From: a virus
IMG/VR virus record: IMGVR_UViG_3300017730_000002
Span: 45,287 to 109,286 of that record
Direction: 5' to 3' (one strand)
DNA length: 64,000 nucleotides
The notes below the pieces were generated by a model, which did no database searches, was not told the origin of the DNA, and worked only from the letters and a program-made list of their open reading frames with translations. This document shows, in pieces, positions 13,545 to 21,419 of the stretch (position 1 is its first letter; the number at the start of each line of letters is the position of its first letter). Position numbers and translations under genes: made by a program.

Positions 13545-13951
13545 AGAATCTAGGTAAGAAAATATTGGATGAGCACTATAAAATAACTAGTAATCCTGAA
13601 GCTAAGAATTCAAACATAATGTGGATGATGTATTTAAATAAAGCTAATACATCTAAAGCAGGAATGATTAAGCCATGGATGTTTTTAGCTGAAGCGCATC
13701 TTTTGATGTATTTGGGCTATATGGATAAGTATGCTGTGGAAAATCTAGTTAATCTTATAAAGTCTCCAGATAAAGATAACTTATTTGTGGCTTCTCAAGT
13801 AATTAAGTTTTATAGAAACTTAAGAATAAAAGAACTTGGGGAGTTTGACAAAAAGAAATCTAAGTATAGAGAAGTTATACGTGACTATGATACTAAGATT
13901 TTAAATATGGATTTGTGGAAACAATACAAAAAATTAAAAGCAGATGACTGA
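13529..13951 (+). CDS. Hypothetical protein with SxDKDN motif, 140 aa
   Basis: Function unknown; helical throughout. Residues ~70-95 (ENLVNLIKSPDKDN and following VASQVI) share a pattern with the products at 20985 and 23926: a helix, then S-x-D-x-D-N, then a helix containing A-x-x-x-I. This may be a shared phage-specific interaction module. It overlaps the genes on both sides. Confidence 0.6.
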   Translation: MERRIKNLGKKILDEHYKITSNPEAKNSNIMWMMYLNKANTSKAGMIKPWMFLAEAHLLMYLGYMDKYAVENLVNLIKSPDKDNLFVASQVIKFYRNLRIKELGEFDKKKSKYREVIRDYDTKILNMDLWKQYKKLKADD

Positions 13952-14222
13952 GAAAGAACTAATGGACCTAGATTTTGAGAAAGTTATGGTATATGATGAA
14001 GAAAGTGATAATGGTTATGATTATCATTACTTTCGTAAACAAATTGGTGGTAGCATGTTTTTAGCCGCTGATACACTTAATAAAGAAGGAGAGCTACGTG
14101 TTAACATAGATGATCCTGGATTGGTAATAAGAGATATAAACCTTGTAAAAGAATTAATAAATGTTTTCAGCAAAATTGAAGATGCAGAACGGGAAGTTAG
14201 TGTATCCAAAGAAAATGGATAA
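13944..14222 (+). CDS. Hypothetical protein, 92 aa
   Basis: Not assigned. Acidic alpha/beta protein with alternating strands (FEKVMVYDEE, then YDYHYFRKQI) and a helical C terminus. An ATGA-like 8-base overlap joins it to the previous gene, and the next gene's start lies well inside it. Confidence 0.55.
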   Translation: MTEKELMDLDFEKVMVYDEESDNGYDYHYFRKQIGGSMFLAADTLNKEGELRVNIDDPGLVIRDINLVKELINVFSKIEDAEREVSVSKENG

Positions 14223-14523
14223 GCTTGCTTTCAAGTTATTTACTGAAAAACTTTCTGAAGGACAAGAGGTAGACATTTTTATGTCTATCTCTGATGCTGA
14301 GGGAAGTGGTGCACAGATATCAAAAGTGCATGCTTGTATACGAGAATTGGCCAAGGAAAGTGGCTATAGCTTTGATGATATGAAAAAGCTAGTAAAAGAA
14401 AAAGCAGGGTTACTTATAGTCAATGATTATAAATCTTTTGCTGAATGTGATAAAAGTGAATTAAATTTAGCTATTCAAGCTTGTATAGAAATAGGTGAGT
14501 TCTATAATGTTAATCTTCATTAG
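14161..14523 (+). CDS. Small phage protein, possibly recombination-associated, 120 aa
   Basis: Not firmly recognised. The arrangement of an N-terminal strand pair, a spacer and helices (KVHACIRELAKESGYSFDDMKKLVKEKAGL) recalls NinB-type small phage recombination proteins, but key residues were not verifiable. The start is uncertain: 14161 overlaps the upstream gene by 62 bases, 14215 would give the usual 8-base overlap but would remove an NGKLVYP strand that looks integral. Its 3' end overlaps the minus-strand gene by 14 bases, tail to tail. Confidence 0.55.
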   Translation: MFSAKLKMQNGKLVYPKKMDKLAFKLFTEKLSEGQEVDIFMSISDAEGSGAQISKVHACIRELAKESGYSFDDMKKLVKEKAGLLIVNDYKSFAECDKSELNLAIQACIEIGEFYNVNLH

Positions 14524-14845
14524 ATTTATTTATATCTTTTATAGCTTTTTTTAATGTATTAGGATCAATATCTTTTTCAATAAACATATTATTTTCTAAA
14601 GCTTGTTTTTCAATTTCACCTATGAGCAAAGTAAGAGTATAAAAGGTTCTTTCTTTATCATTTAGATCAGCATAAGATTTTGATGTTAGATTTTTAATAA
14701 AATTTTCAGCATTACCTTTAGGTGAGTTATTGATATCTTTAAAAGATGTAATTAAAGCTGACTTTACCATCATGTAAAAAGTTTTGTTTACATCAATATG
14801 CATTATTGCATCATCCTTTAATTCTTTTACTTTAGTAGACTCCAT
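14510..14845 (-). CDS. Lone minus-strand gene in the plus cluster, 111 aa
   Basis: Function unknown. A helical, soluble protein beginning MESTKVKELKDDAIMH and ending DINKSNED. The start at 14845 is chosen because residues upstream of it in the same frame read as a translated AT-rich promoter region. It is the only credible minus-strand gene left of 30.6 kb. It overlaps the plus gene before it by 14 bases and is divergent from the uracil-DNA glycosylase gene. A TAnnTTTG promoter lies just upstream, so it is probably transcribed on its own and perhaps at a different time. Confidence 0.7.
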   Translation of the reverse strand: MESTKVKELKDDAIMHIDVNKTFYMMVKSALITSFKDINNSPKGNAENFIKNLTSKSYADLNDKERTFYTLTLLIGEIEKQALENNMFIEKDIDPNTLKKAIKDINKSNED

Positions 14846-14859
14846 AATATTAATTTTAC

Positions 14860-14888
14860 CAAATATAAAAAATATATGACACAAACAA
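14860..14888 (-). promoter_or_regulatory. Bacteroidota-type promoter for the minus-strand gene
   Basis: On the minus strand TTG (14886-14888), an 18-base spacer and TATATTTG (14860-14867) match the Bacteroidota housekeeping promoter (TTTG/TTG, 17-23 bases, TAnnTTTG). Expected transcription start is a few bases beyond, giving a short leader before the ATG at 14845. It overlaps the start of the divergent glycosylase gene. Confidence 0.6.
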
Positions 14889-15589
14889 TAGATATAGAAG
14901 ATATTAAACAAAAAATATTTAAAAAATTAGAACCATCAGGTTGGGCTAGACCGCTTAAATCTTTTATATTTAGTTCTGATTTTGAGGATATAATTAAACA
15001 ACTAGTAACGCTATCTAAAGATGGTAAAAGATTCACTCCTAAATTAAGTCAGTTGTTTAGAGCATTTGAAGAATGTCCTTATGATGAACTTAAGGTAATT
15101 ATGGTAGGTCAAGACCCATACCCTAAGTTAGGAGTAGCAGATGGTATTGCATTTAGTTGTAGTAATACAATGGAGCAGCAACCAAGTTTAAGATTTATTT
15201 TAAATGAGGTTAACAGAACTGTATATGATGGTGTAGGTCAATCACATGATCCAGACCTTACACGGTGGGCTAATCAAGGTATATTGATGCTAAATACTGC
15301 ACTTACAACTACTGTAGGTAAAGTAGGGCAACATTATCCCATATGGAAACCTTTTTTAGCTTATTTATTTGATCATTTAACATTTGGTCACACAGGTTTA
15401 GTATATATTTACATGGGTAAGCAAGCTCATGAATGGAAAGATACTGTACATGATATGAATTATAAGTTCCTTGTTAGCCATCCAGCAAGTGCTGTATACA
15501 ATAAAGGCCAGACTTGGGATTCTAAAAATGTATTTGTAGATGTTCAAAAGATTTTAAAAGATAATATGAATTTTTCAGTAACTTGGTAG
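14876..15589 (+). CDS. ung: Uracil-DNA glycosylase, family 1, 237 aa
   Basis: Base-excision repair enzyme that cleaves uracil from DNA. The catalytic water-activating motif GQDPY is at residues 78-82 (D80), here followed by P rather than the usual H. The second active-site motif appears as H202-P-A-S instead of HPSP. Length and order match family 1 enzymes. crAss-like phages often carry this gene next to replication genes, where it may remove uracil during phage synthesis. The start overlaps the divergent promoter of the minus-strand gene. The altered HPS motif deserves note but H and S are retained. Confidence 0.92.
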   Translation: MTQTIDIEDIKQKIFKKLEPSGWARPLKSFIFSSDFEDIIKQLVTLSKDGKRFTPKLSQLFRAFEECPYDELKVIMVGQDPYPKLGVADGIAFSCSNTMEQQPSLRFILNEVNRTVYDGVGQSHDPDLTRWANQGILMLNTALTTTVGKVGQHYPIWKPFLAYLFDHLTFGHTGLVYIYMGKQAHEWKDTVHDMNYKFLVSHPASAVYNKGQTWDSKNVFVDVQKILKDNMNFSVTW

Positions 15590-15590
15590 T

Positions 15591-16181
15591 ATGGATGAAA
15601 TATTTAATAAATTAATAAAAGAAAAGCTTACTCCTAATTCTTTATATGTATTACATTGTATTAAGAATAAGTTATCTGTATCTAAATCTTTAGCTAATTC
15701 TGATTTAGAAGTACATAGATTAAAGAGTGAGGATTGGCTTAATGAGGATTTGCAATTAACTAGTAAAAGCCTTATCTTTATGGAAGAATTAGGTTCTTAT
15801 TTTAGAAAGACTAAAAAGAAAACTTCTAAAGATTTAATGGGGGATAATTATGACAATAAAATAAAGTTATATAACTCTTTATTCCCTGCTAAAAAACTTG
15901 GAAGTGGTAAGTATGCAAGAACTAATGTAAAAAACTTGGAAGCAGGTTTTAGATGGTTTTTTGATACTTATGACTATGATTGGCATACAATATTATTAGC
16001 AACAAAAAAATATGTACTTGAATATAAAATGAAAAATTATGAATACATGAGAACATCCCAATATTTTATTAGAAAACAAAATACAGACAAATCTTTTGAG
16101 TCTGATTTAGCTACTTACTGCGACATGTTAAATGAAGTAGATTCTAATGAATTTGACATATTCAAAGATAAAATAGTATAA
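15591..16181 (+). CDS. Possible helicase loader or replisome organiser, 196 aa
   Basis: No family is recognised by motif. A helical protein with an N-terminal region reminiscent of a small winged helix (LTPNSLYVLHCIKNKL) and a C-terminal helical region rich in aromatics. It lies one base after the glycosylase and one base before the DnaB start, the place where phages usually keep helicase loaders or DnaD-like organisers. The assignment is from context only. Confidence 0.55.
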   Translation: MDEIFNKLIKEKLTPNSLYVLHCIKNKLSVSKSLANSDLEVHRLKSEDWLNEDLQLTSKSLIFMEELGSYFRKTKKKTSKDLMGDNYDNKIKLYNSLFPAKKLGSGKYARTNVKNLEAGFRWFFDTYDYDWHTILLATKKYVLEYKMKNYEYMRTSQYFIRKQNTDKSFESDLATYCDMLNEVDSNEFDIFKDKIV

Positions 16182-16182
16182 T

Positions 16183-17184
16183 TTGGAACAATTCAATGGT
16201 GCAAAGCCTTTAAAGGCTATTAGTAAGGTGCGTGCTTATGAGAAGGCCCTTTTAGAAATGAGAGGGAGAATGGACGGTAGAATTAAAAGTCTTGCAACTG
16301 CATGGCCTAAGTTTAATGATGCTACACTAAATGGTTTAGAGTGGAATACTCTAACTGTTGTTGGCGCTAGACCTGGTGTTGGTAAAACTTTATTTATGGA
16401 GCAGCTTGTTACAGAAGTTATTGCTCTTAATAAAGATCAAGACTTTCAAGTTCTACAATTTCAATTTGAGATGCCTGAGAAAACTCTTGGTATGAGAGCG
16501 TTCTCTGCTATAACTCAGAAAGATTATGGTGTCCTTCATAGTAAGTATGAACCTTTAGAAGAAGAGATTTACAATAAATGTAAACAATACACTAGTACAC
16601 TTAATAAAAACAATAGGGTATTCTCTATTTACAGACCGTGTACTGTTAATGAATTCTGCGCAAGTATAGATTATCATTTTAGACAAAATGTAAAAGAAGT
16701 TAATGGACAAAAGGTGTATCCTAAACTTTTAGTAACTGTAGATCACTCAGCTTTATTTAAAAGAGATAAGCATGAGAAAGATAGATTTGAAATGTTATAC
16801 AATCTAGGTGAAGCGCTAACCTTTATGAAAAGAAGTTATCCACTATCATTTGTTATTTTAAGTCAATTAAATAGAAACATTGATGATCCTAAACGTGCTG
16901 TAGAAGGTACATATGGTAATTATGTTCTAGACTCTGACTTATTTGGTGCTGATGCATTATTGCAACATGCTGATATAGTATTAGGTATTAATAAACCTGC
17001 TGCTAGAAAAATTAGATATTATGGTCCAGAAAGAATACAAATAACAGATCCAGAAACCTTGGTGTTTCATTTCTTAAAATGTAGAAATGGAGACACTAGA
17101 ATAAGTTTCTTTAGATTAGATAGAGATACAATAAGAATAGTAGAAATGAACACACCAACACAAAATAATAAAATTCAAATATGA
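16183..17184 (+). CDS. dnaB: DnaB-family replicative helicase, 333 aa
   Basis: Hexameric 5'-3' helicase driving the phage fork. RecA-like core: Walker A GARPGVGKT (residues 61-69), FQFEMPEK after strand 2, Walker B-like LLVTVDHSAL, the SQLNR motif typical of DnaB (H4-like, sensing ATP), and the C-terminal KCRNGDTR arginine-finger region. The N-terminal primase-binding domain of bacterial DnaB is largely missing, as in compact phage versions. The start is a TTG at 16183, one base after the upstream stop; no in-frame ATG exists before residue 26. Confidence 0.92.
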   Translation: MEQFNGAKPLKAISKVRAYEKALLEMRGRMDGRIKSLATAWPKFNDATLNGLEWNTLTVVGARPGVGKTLFMEQLVTEVIALNKDQDFQVLQFQFEMPEKTLGMRAFSAITQKDYGVLHSKYEPLEEEIYNKCKQYTSTLNKNNRVFSIYRPCTVNEFCASIDYHFRQNVKEVNGQKVYPKLLVTVDHSALFKRDKHEKDRFEMLYNLGEALTFMKRSYPLSFVILSQLNRNIDDPKRAVEGTYGNYVLDSDLFGADALLQHADIVLGINKPAARKIRYYGPERIQITDPETLVFHFLKCRNGDTRISFFRLDRDTIRIVEMNTPTQNNKIQI

Positions 17185-17792
17185 GTACAAGACAAGAGAA
17201 CCAAAAAGTTCTTATGGCAACACACTTGCCAACATTTAAGAGGTTGAAGATTGCTGACCCTTATTTTATTGCTAAGTCTGCATGGGCGCCCCCAGGAGAA
17301 GCGCTTAAAATACAGTTCTTTCCTAATGAATTAAAACAAGGAAGAGATATCTATACAGAACTTAGTGATTTTAATGCTGTATCAGAAGATCCAACACATA
17401 CATTGTATAAATTAAAGCATAATCCTTTTTATAAAGAGGAATATCCTTTAGAACAAAAGACTAGTAAGTCAGGTAATGATTATGAAGTTTATGTTGTACC
17501 TATTGAGGAGCTTGTTGCTATTGATAAGAAATCAGGTAAAGAAATACCTTATAATTCATATCAAGATTACTTAAAGAACCCTCCCAAAGAAGAAGTAGAG
17601 ACTAAACCCGCTGATTTTCCAAACTTTACTGAAGAATATCTTGATGTAGGGTTGAAGAAGAAAGAGGAAGATGATCCTAAATATGTTCCTTGGAAAGAAG
17701 ATGAAGAAGAAGTAAAAAACTTTCCAGATTGGTTAAACACTTTGGATAGAATAGCAACTGCATTAGAAAAAATAGAAAAGAAAATAAAATGA
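17181..17792 (+). CDS. Hypothetical replication-module protein, 203 aa
   Basis: Not recognised. The first ~110 residues appear to be a compact domain with beta-prone segments (FIAKSAWAPPGEALKIQFF). The rest is acidic, proline-containing and probably disordered, ending in a short lysine-rich coiled coil. It overlaps dnaB and the ATPase gene by 4 bases each, so it is likely a partner in that operon. Confidence 0.6.
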   Translation: MSTRQENQKVLMATHLPTFKRLKIADPYFIAKSAWAPPGEALKIQFFPNELKQGRDIYTELSDFNAVSEDPTHTLYKLKHNPFYKEEYPLEQKTSKSGNDYEVYVVPIEELVAIDKKSGKEIPYNSYQDYLKNPPKEEVETKPADFPNFTEEYLDVGLKKKEEDDPKYVPWKEDEEEVKNFPDWLNTLDRIATALEKIEKKIK

Positions 17793-18514
17793 GTATAGTA
17801 CTTCCAACAAAAAAGGTAAAGAAAGAAAGAGTTAATCCTAAAAGATTAATAATCTATAGTAAACCAAAGACAGGTAAAACAACTGCATATGCAGGCTTAG
17901 AAAACAATTTAATATTGGATCTAGAGAATGGTAGCGAGTATGTTGAAGCATTGAAAGTTAAAATTGAAAACTTACAAGAGCTTCTTGATGCAGGCAAGGC
18001 CATAAAAGAAGCAGATAAACCTTATGATTATGTTACAATAGATACAGTAACCGCATTAGAAGAAATGGTAATGCCACTAGCTGTAAAAATGTACAAAAAG
18101 ACACCAATGGGTAAAAATTATGATGGTAATAATGTAACAACTCTTGCAAATGGTGCTGGATATTTATATATTCGTCAGGCATTTTTTCAAGTATTGGATT
18201 TTATTGATACATTAGCGCCTCATATTATTTTATCTGGACACATCAAAGACAAAGTTGTAGATGATAAAGGAGAAATGGTTATGGCTGCTAATATTGACCT
18301 CACAGGTAAAATAAAATCTTTAATCTGCGCTAATGCAGATGCTATAGGTTATATGTACAGAAAGGGTAATAAGACCATCCTCAATTTTAAAAATGATGAT
18401 GGTGTAACATGTGGTGCAAGACCTGACCACTTAAGAAATGAAGAAATAGTAGTTTCTGAAATGAATGAAAAAGGTGAGATAAAAACTCACTGGAATAAAA
18501 TATACAAATCGTAA
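17789..18514 (+). CDS. Sak4-like RecA-fold ATPase, 241 aa
   Basis: AAA/RecA-fold ATPase of the phage Sak4 type, which promotes single-strand annealing and recombination with an SSB partner. Walker A is SKPKTGKT (residues 24-31). LILDLENGSEYVE follows, then Walker B YDYVTIDTVTALEEM, then the ILSGHIKD strand. No C-terminal SSB-like tail is present. The next gene encodes an SSB-like protein, the usual pairing. Family-level call is good; biochemical role is inferred from the family. Confidence 0.82.
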   Translation: MSIVLPTKKVKKERVNPKRLIIYSKPKTGKTTAYAGLENNLILDLENGSEYVEALKVKIENLQELLDAGKAIKEADKPYDYVTIDTVTALEEMVMPLAVKMYKKTPMGKNYDGNNVTTLANGAGYLYIRQAFFQVLDFIDTLAPHIILSGHIKDKVVDDKGEMVMAANIDLTGKIKSLICANADAIGYMYRKGNKTILNFKNDDGVTCGARPDHLRNEEIVVSEMNEKGEIKTHWNKIYKS

Positions 18515-18542
18515 TTATTAACAATTAAAAAAGAAAAATCAA

Positions 18543-19226
18543 ATGGCTTTAAGTACAACAGATTTAAAAGCAGAGGGTGGTAGCGGAATGCCTAAGACAA
18601 TTGCTCCTGGTAATCATGAACTAAAAATTAATAGTATAAGACTAGATGAATTTAGATTTATTGAAGGAGCATACCATTTACTTATGGAAATGGAAACTAA
18701 ACCAATAGAAGGTTTTGAAGGTTTTCTTAGAGATAGAAATGATGAAAGCAAAGGGCGTTTTGAAGGCCAAATTGGTAGAGTAAAAGCTAGTCAGTATGCA
18801 TTTGCGGATGGTGAAACTAAGTCAGGAATTAAAATACAAAGAGATAGATCTGTATTATTATTCCTAAAGAATTTATCTAATGCTCTTGGTATTGCTGATT
18901 GGTTTGCTGAACAAGATAATCAACATGAAACAATTGAAGACTTTGTAAAAGCATTCAATGATACTGCACCTTATCAAGATAAATATTTACATACTTGTCT
19001 TGCAGGTAAAGAATATGAAAATAAATCAGGTTATATTGCATATGACTGTTGGTTTGCAAAAGCACAGAACAAAAAATATGGCTATGCACCTAATGCAGAA
19101 ACTATGTTACCTTATGATGAGTCTAAACATTTAAGAAAGATTGAGAACAAGCCTGTTGAATCTTTTGGTAATGATGAAGACTTATCAATTCCAATGAAAA
19201 CCAGCGCAGATTTTGATCTAGACTAG
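18543..19226 (+). CDS. SSB-like partner of the Sak4 ATPase, 227 aa
   Basis: Probably a single-stranded DNA-binding protein of the phage type found beside Sak4/AAA_24 ATPases (DUF669/DUF2815-like). Residues ~20-170 look like an OB-type beta domain (HELKINSIRLDEF, later YENKSGYIAYDCWF). The tail is acidic and ends SADFDLD, in keeping with SSB-type acidic tips. The start follows an ACAATTAAAAAAGAAAAATCAA leader. Context and tail support the call; an OB fold was not modelled. Confidence 0.65.
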   Translation: MALSTTDLKAEGGSGMPKTIAPGNHELKINSIRLDEFRFIEGAYHLLMEMETKPIEGFEGFLRDRNDESKGRFEGQIGRVKASQYAFADGETKSGIKIQRDRSVLLFLKNLSNALGIADWFAEQDNQHETIEDFVKAFNDTAPYQDKYLHTCLAGKEYENKSGYIAYDCWFAKAQNKKYGYAPNAETMLPYDESKHLRKIENKPVESFGNDEDLSIPMKTSADFDLD

Positions 19227-19244
19227 ATTTCATTTTTATATTTG
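19212..19244 (+). promoter_or_regulatory. Bacteroidota-type promoter before the primase gene
   Basis: TTTG (19212-19215), a 21-base spacer and TATATTTG (19237-19244) match the TTTG/TAnnTTTG promoter. Predicted transcription would start near 19250, where a strong hairpin begins. The -33 box lies within the last codons of the SSB-like gene. Confidence 0.5.
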
Positions 19245-19249
19245 TAAGT

Positions 19250-19277
19250 AAAGGGAGGATTTTTTAGTTCTCCCTTT
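19250..19277 (+). terminator. Hairpin between SSB-like and primase genes
   Basis: AAAGGGAG (19250-19257) pairs exactly with CTCCCTTT (19270-19277), followed by ATTGT and a CTAAAAACATATTGT leader. Read from upstream it is terminator-like but the T tract is short. Read from the local promoter it would cap the 5' end of the new mRNA. Confidence 0.55.
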
Positions 19278-19297
19278 ATTGTCTAAAAACATATTGT

Positions 19298-20278
19298 ATG
19301 ATTTCAACTAAAAATTTAATTTCTGATTTAAATGATATACCAACAGGATGGGCTTTTGAATATTACCTAGGATTATCTGAAACACTTGATGGCCAAGATG
19401 TCAAGATAAGATCTATAGTTAATACCAGAGAGCGTACTCCTTCAATGTGTATTTATCTTAATGCTACTACAGGAAGATATTGTTTTAAAGACTTTTCTTC
19501 AGGCAATGGTGGTGACTCCGTAGAACTTGTTAAAATTATTTTTGGCCTTACACGGGGACAATCAGCTATGAAAATTATTGAAGACTATAATCAATATGTT
19601 TTAAACAATGATTGTAATCCTATAAAAGAATATAAAGTTCATAGTAGATATAAGGTAACTGATTATGAGATAAGACACTGGACAACAATTGATCAAAAGT
19701 ATTGGACAAAGTTTAATATTGGATCCAGGCTGCTTGAAAGATATAATGTGGCCCCGCTACAGTACTATGTGATGACTAAAGAAGATAATGATGGTAAGGA
19801 AAGTTCTATTACTATTAAAGGTCTTAGTCTATATGGTTACTTTAAAGATGATGGTACATTGTACAAAGTTTACCAACCTAAAGTTTCTGATAAGAAATTT
19901 ATTAAGGTTAAAAATTACATCCAAGGATCTGATCAACTAAAATATGATAAGAAGTATCTTGTAATTACATCTTCACTAAAAGACTTAATGACCTTTGAGA
20001 GACTTAAGTTAGATGATGCAGAGTCAATTGCACCTGACAGTGAGAATACTTTGATACCAGAGAGCATGCTCAAAAGTATAATACCAAAGTATGAAAAGAT
20101 ATTTGTTTTGTTTGATAATGATGAAGCAGGTATCAGATCTATGAAGAGATACAAAGAGAAGTATGATTTTGATTACGTGATTCTAGATATGGAGAAAGAT
20201 TTATCTGACTCTATTAAGGTACACGGTCTTACTAAAACTAGAGAGGTTTTATTACCCCTATTAAAAAAGTTGATATGA
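19298..20278 (+). CDS. dnaG: DnaG-type primase with Toprim domain, 326 aa
   Basis: Makes RNA primers for the phage fork. The C-terminal Toprim core has FVLFDNDEAG with D273 and D275 as metal ligands, preceded by YLVITSSLKDLMTF. The N-terminal ~95 residues match the layout of the DnaG zinc-binding module (TPSMCIYL, GRYCFKDFSSGNGGDSVELV), but only two cysteines remain, so zinc binding may be lost. It is shorter than bacterial DnaG and lacks the helicase-interaction domain. ATGA overlap with the next gene. Confidence 0.85.
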   Translation: MISTKNLISDLNDIPTGWAFEYYLGLSETLDGQDVKIRSIVNTRERTPSMCIYLNATTGRYCFKDFSSGNGGDSVELVKIIFGLTRGQSAMKIIEDYNQYVLNNDCNPIKEYKVHSRYKVTDYEIRHWTTIDQKYWTKFNIGSRLLERYNVAPLQYYVMTKEDNDGKESSITIKGLSLYGYFKDDGTLYKVYQPKVSDKKFIKVKNYIQGSDQLKYDKKYLVITSSLKDLMTFERLKLDDAESIAPDSENTLIPESMLKSIIPKYEKIFVLFDNDEAGIRSMKRYKEKYDFDYVILDMEKDLSDSIKVHGLTKTREVLLPLLKKLI

Positions 20279-20778
20279 AAAGTTTAAAGAGTAAAATAAA
20301 AAAGGACATGTATCCTTGGAAAATAGAAATAGATGCTCCTGATAGACCAAGTAAAAAAAAGTTATTAGATTTTAATAATGACATGATTCCAGAAGGTGCT
20401 GTAGGTTTTGTTTACATAATGAACTACTTAGATAGTAAAAGTGGAATAATGTATTCTTACATTGGTAAGAAAAACTTTTATAGTAAAAGAAAGAAAAAGT
20501 TTGGCAAGAAAGCGCTAGCTGCTATGACAGACAAAAGAGCTAAGAAATATGAGACAGTTGTTAAGTTAGACTATGAAAACTATTTCAGTAGCAACAAAGA
20601 ACTAAAACAAGCATATAAAGATGGTAAAATGATATATAGAACCATACTTAAAATTTGTTTTAGTAAATCAAAATTAACTTATCAAGAAACAAAATATCAA
20701 TTTAAATATGAAGTTCTTGAGAAAGATTACTATCTGAATGGAAATATATTAGGAAGATTTTATAAAGGAAAAATATGA
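20275..20778 (+). CDS. GIY-YIG-like nuclease-fold protein, 167 aa
   Basis: Resembles the diverged GIY-YIG group found in large phages. GFVYIMNYLD followed by YSYIGKK fits the two-strand GIY-YIG motif. Then come the spacer with YFSSNKELKQAY and the C-terminal KLTYQETKYQFKYEVLEKDYYLNG, matching the conserved ExxY/Q-F-x-x-V-L pattern. It could be a DNA repair or homing endonuclease. Its place in the replication operon, overlapping the primase by 4 bases, favours a resident DNA-processing role. Confidence 0.6.
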   Translation: MKSLKSKIKKDMYPWKIEIDAPDRPSKKKLLDFNNDMIPEGAVGFVYIMNYLDSKSGIMYSYIGKKNFYSKRKKKFGKKALAAMTDKRAKKYETVVKLDYENYFSSNKELKQAYKDGKMIYRTILKICFSKSKLTYQETKYQFKYEVLEKDYYLNGNILGRFYKGKI

Positions 20779-20894
20779 TGAGTCACAAGAATAGCAATCG
20801 GGTATATGTCAATATTGATGAGACTATACGGCATTTATGCACCTATCCTAATCAAGTGAGTGACTTATTTTTAAATCAAAACAAATATGAGTAA
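20775..20894 (+). CDS. Hypothetical peptide, 39 aa
   Basis: Not recognised. Begins on an ATGA overlap (a second ATG follows at once) and overlaps the next small gene by 8 bases. Small basic start, then a histidine-containing helix. Coupling supports reality; no function. Confidence 0.4.
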   Translation: MMSHKNSNRVYVNIDETIRHLCTYPNQVSDLFLNQNKYE

Positions 20895-20988
20895 AGAAGA
20901 ATTAATAGAGTGGATAGAAAATTTACCACTACAGACACTGACTGATGAATTAAAGGATGATATTATAGAAAAGATAGATGATTTATGA
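20887..20988 (+). CDS. Hypothetical peptide, 33 aa
   Basis: Not recognised. Acidic helical peptide (MSKEELIEWIENLPLQTL start). Overlaps the preceding frame by 8 bases and the following gene by an ATGA. Likely real because of the coupling on both sides. Confidence 0.4.
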   Translation: MSKEELIEWIENLPLQTLTDELKDDIIEKIDDL

Positions 20989-21419
20989 ATAAAGAAGTTT
21001 TAAAAAACTTACTAACTATGATGCGGTCAAGTGATAAAGACAATCACTATATGGCAATGCAAGCAATTGTAAATCTGGGTGACCCCAGTACTGTAATAGA
21101 AAATTACAAAGAAGAATTATTATTCTTATGGTTATATGGTAATCCTCATCTTGAGGATTGGGCGCTTGTAGATGTAAGAGTTACAAGACTATTTCGTGAC
21201 TTAGTAAATAAACATAGACCCAAAGGAGTAGGTCTTGTATATAAGCAAGATTTAAAGCTTAAAGAAAGATGGTTGGGTCATATGATAGGACCAAATGCTC
21301 GCATTAAAAAACCATGGGTAGCAGAGTTGATGATTGAAGAGATTATCAATGAGAAAAAGAGAATATTTAATGCTCTTGATTTTAAATACAAAGAAATCCA
21401 AGTAAATATAATACAATGA
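20985..21419 (+). CDS. Hypothetical protein with SSDKDN motif, 144 aa
   Basis: Function unknown. Residues ~2-30 (LLTMMRSSDKDNHYMAMQAI) are the clearest copy of a motif also seen in the products at 13529 and 23926. The rest is helical with a basic patch (HRPKGVGLVYKQDLKLKERW). It sits immediately before the metallopeptidase/MoxR pair with an ATGA overlap, so a link to that system is possible. Confidence 0.6.
   Translation: MNKEVLKNLLTMMRSSDKDNHYMAMQAIVNLGDPSTVIENYKEELLFLWLYGNPHLEDWALVDVRVTRLFRDLVNKHRPKGVGLVYKQDLKLKERWLGHMIGPNARIKKPWVAELMIEEIINEKKRIFNALDFKYKEIQVNIIQ

Noticed and set aside
14846-14911. N-terminal extension of the minus-strand gene
   Set aside because: The extension reads as translated AT-rich promoter sequence and covers the TATATTTG box; the ATG at 14845 is preferred.
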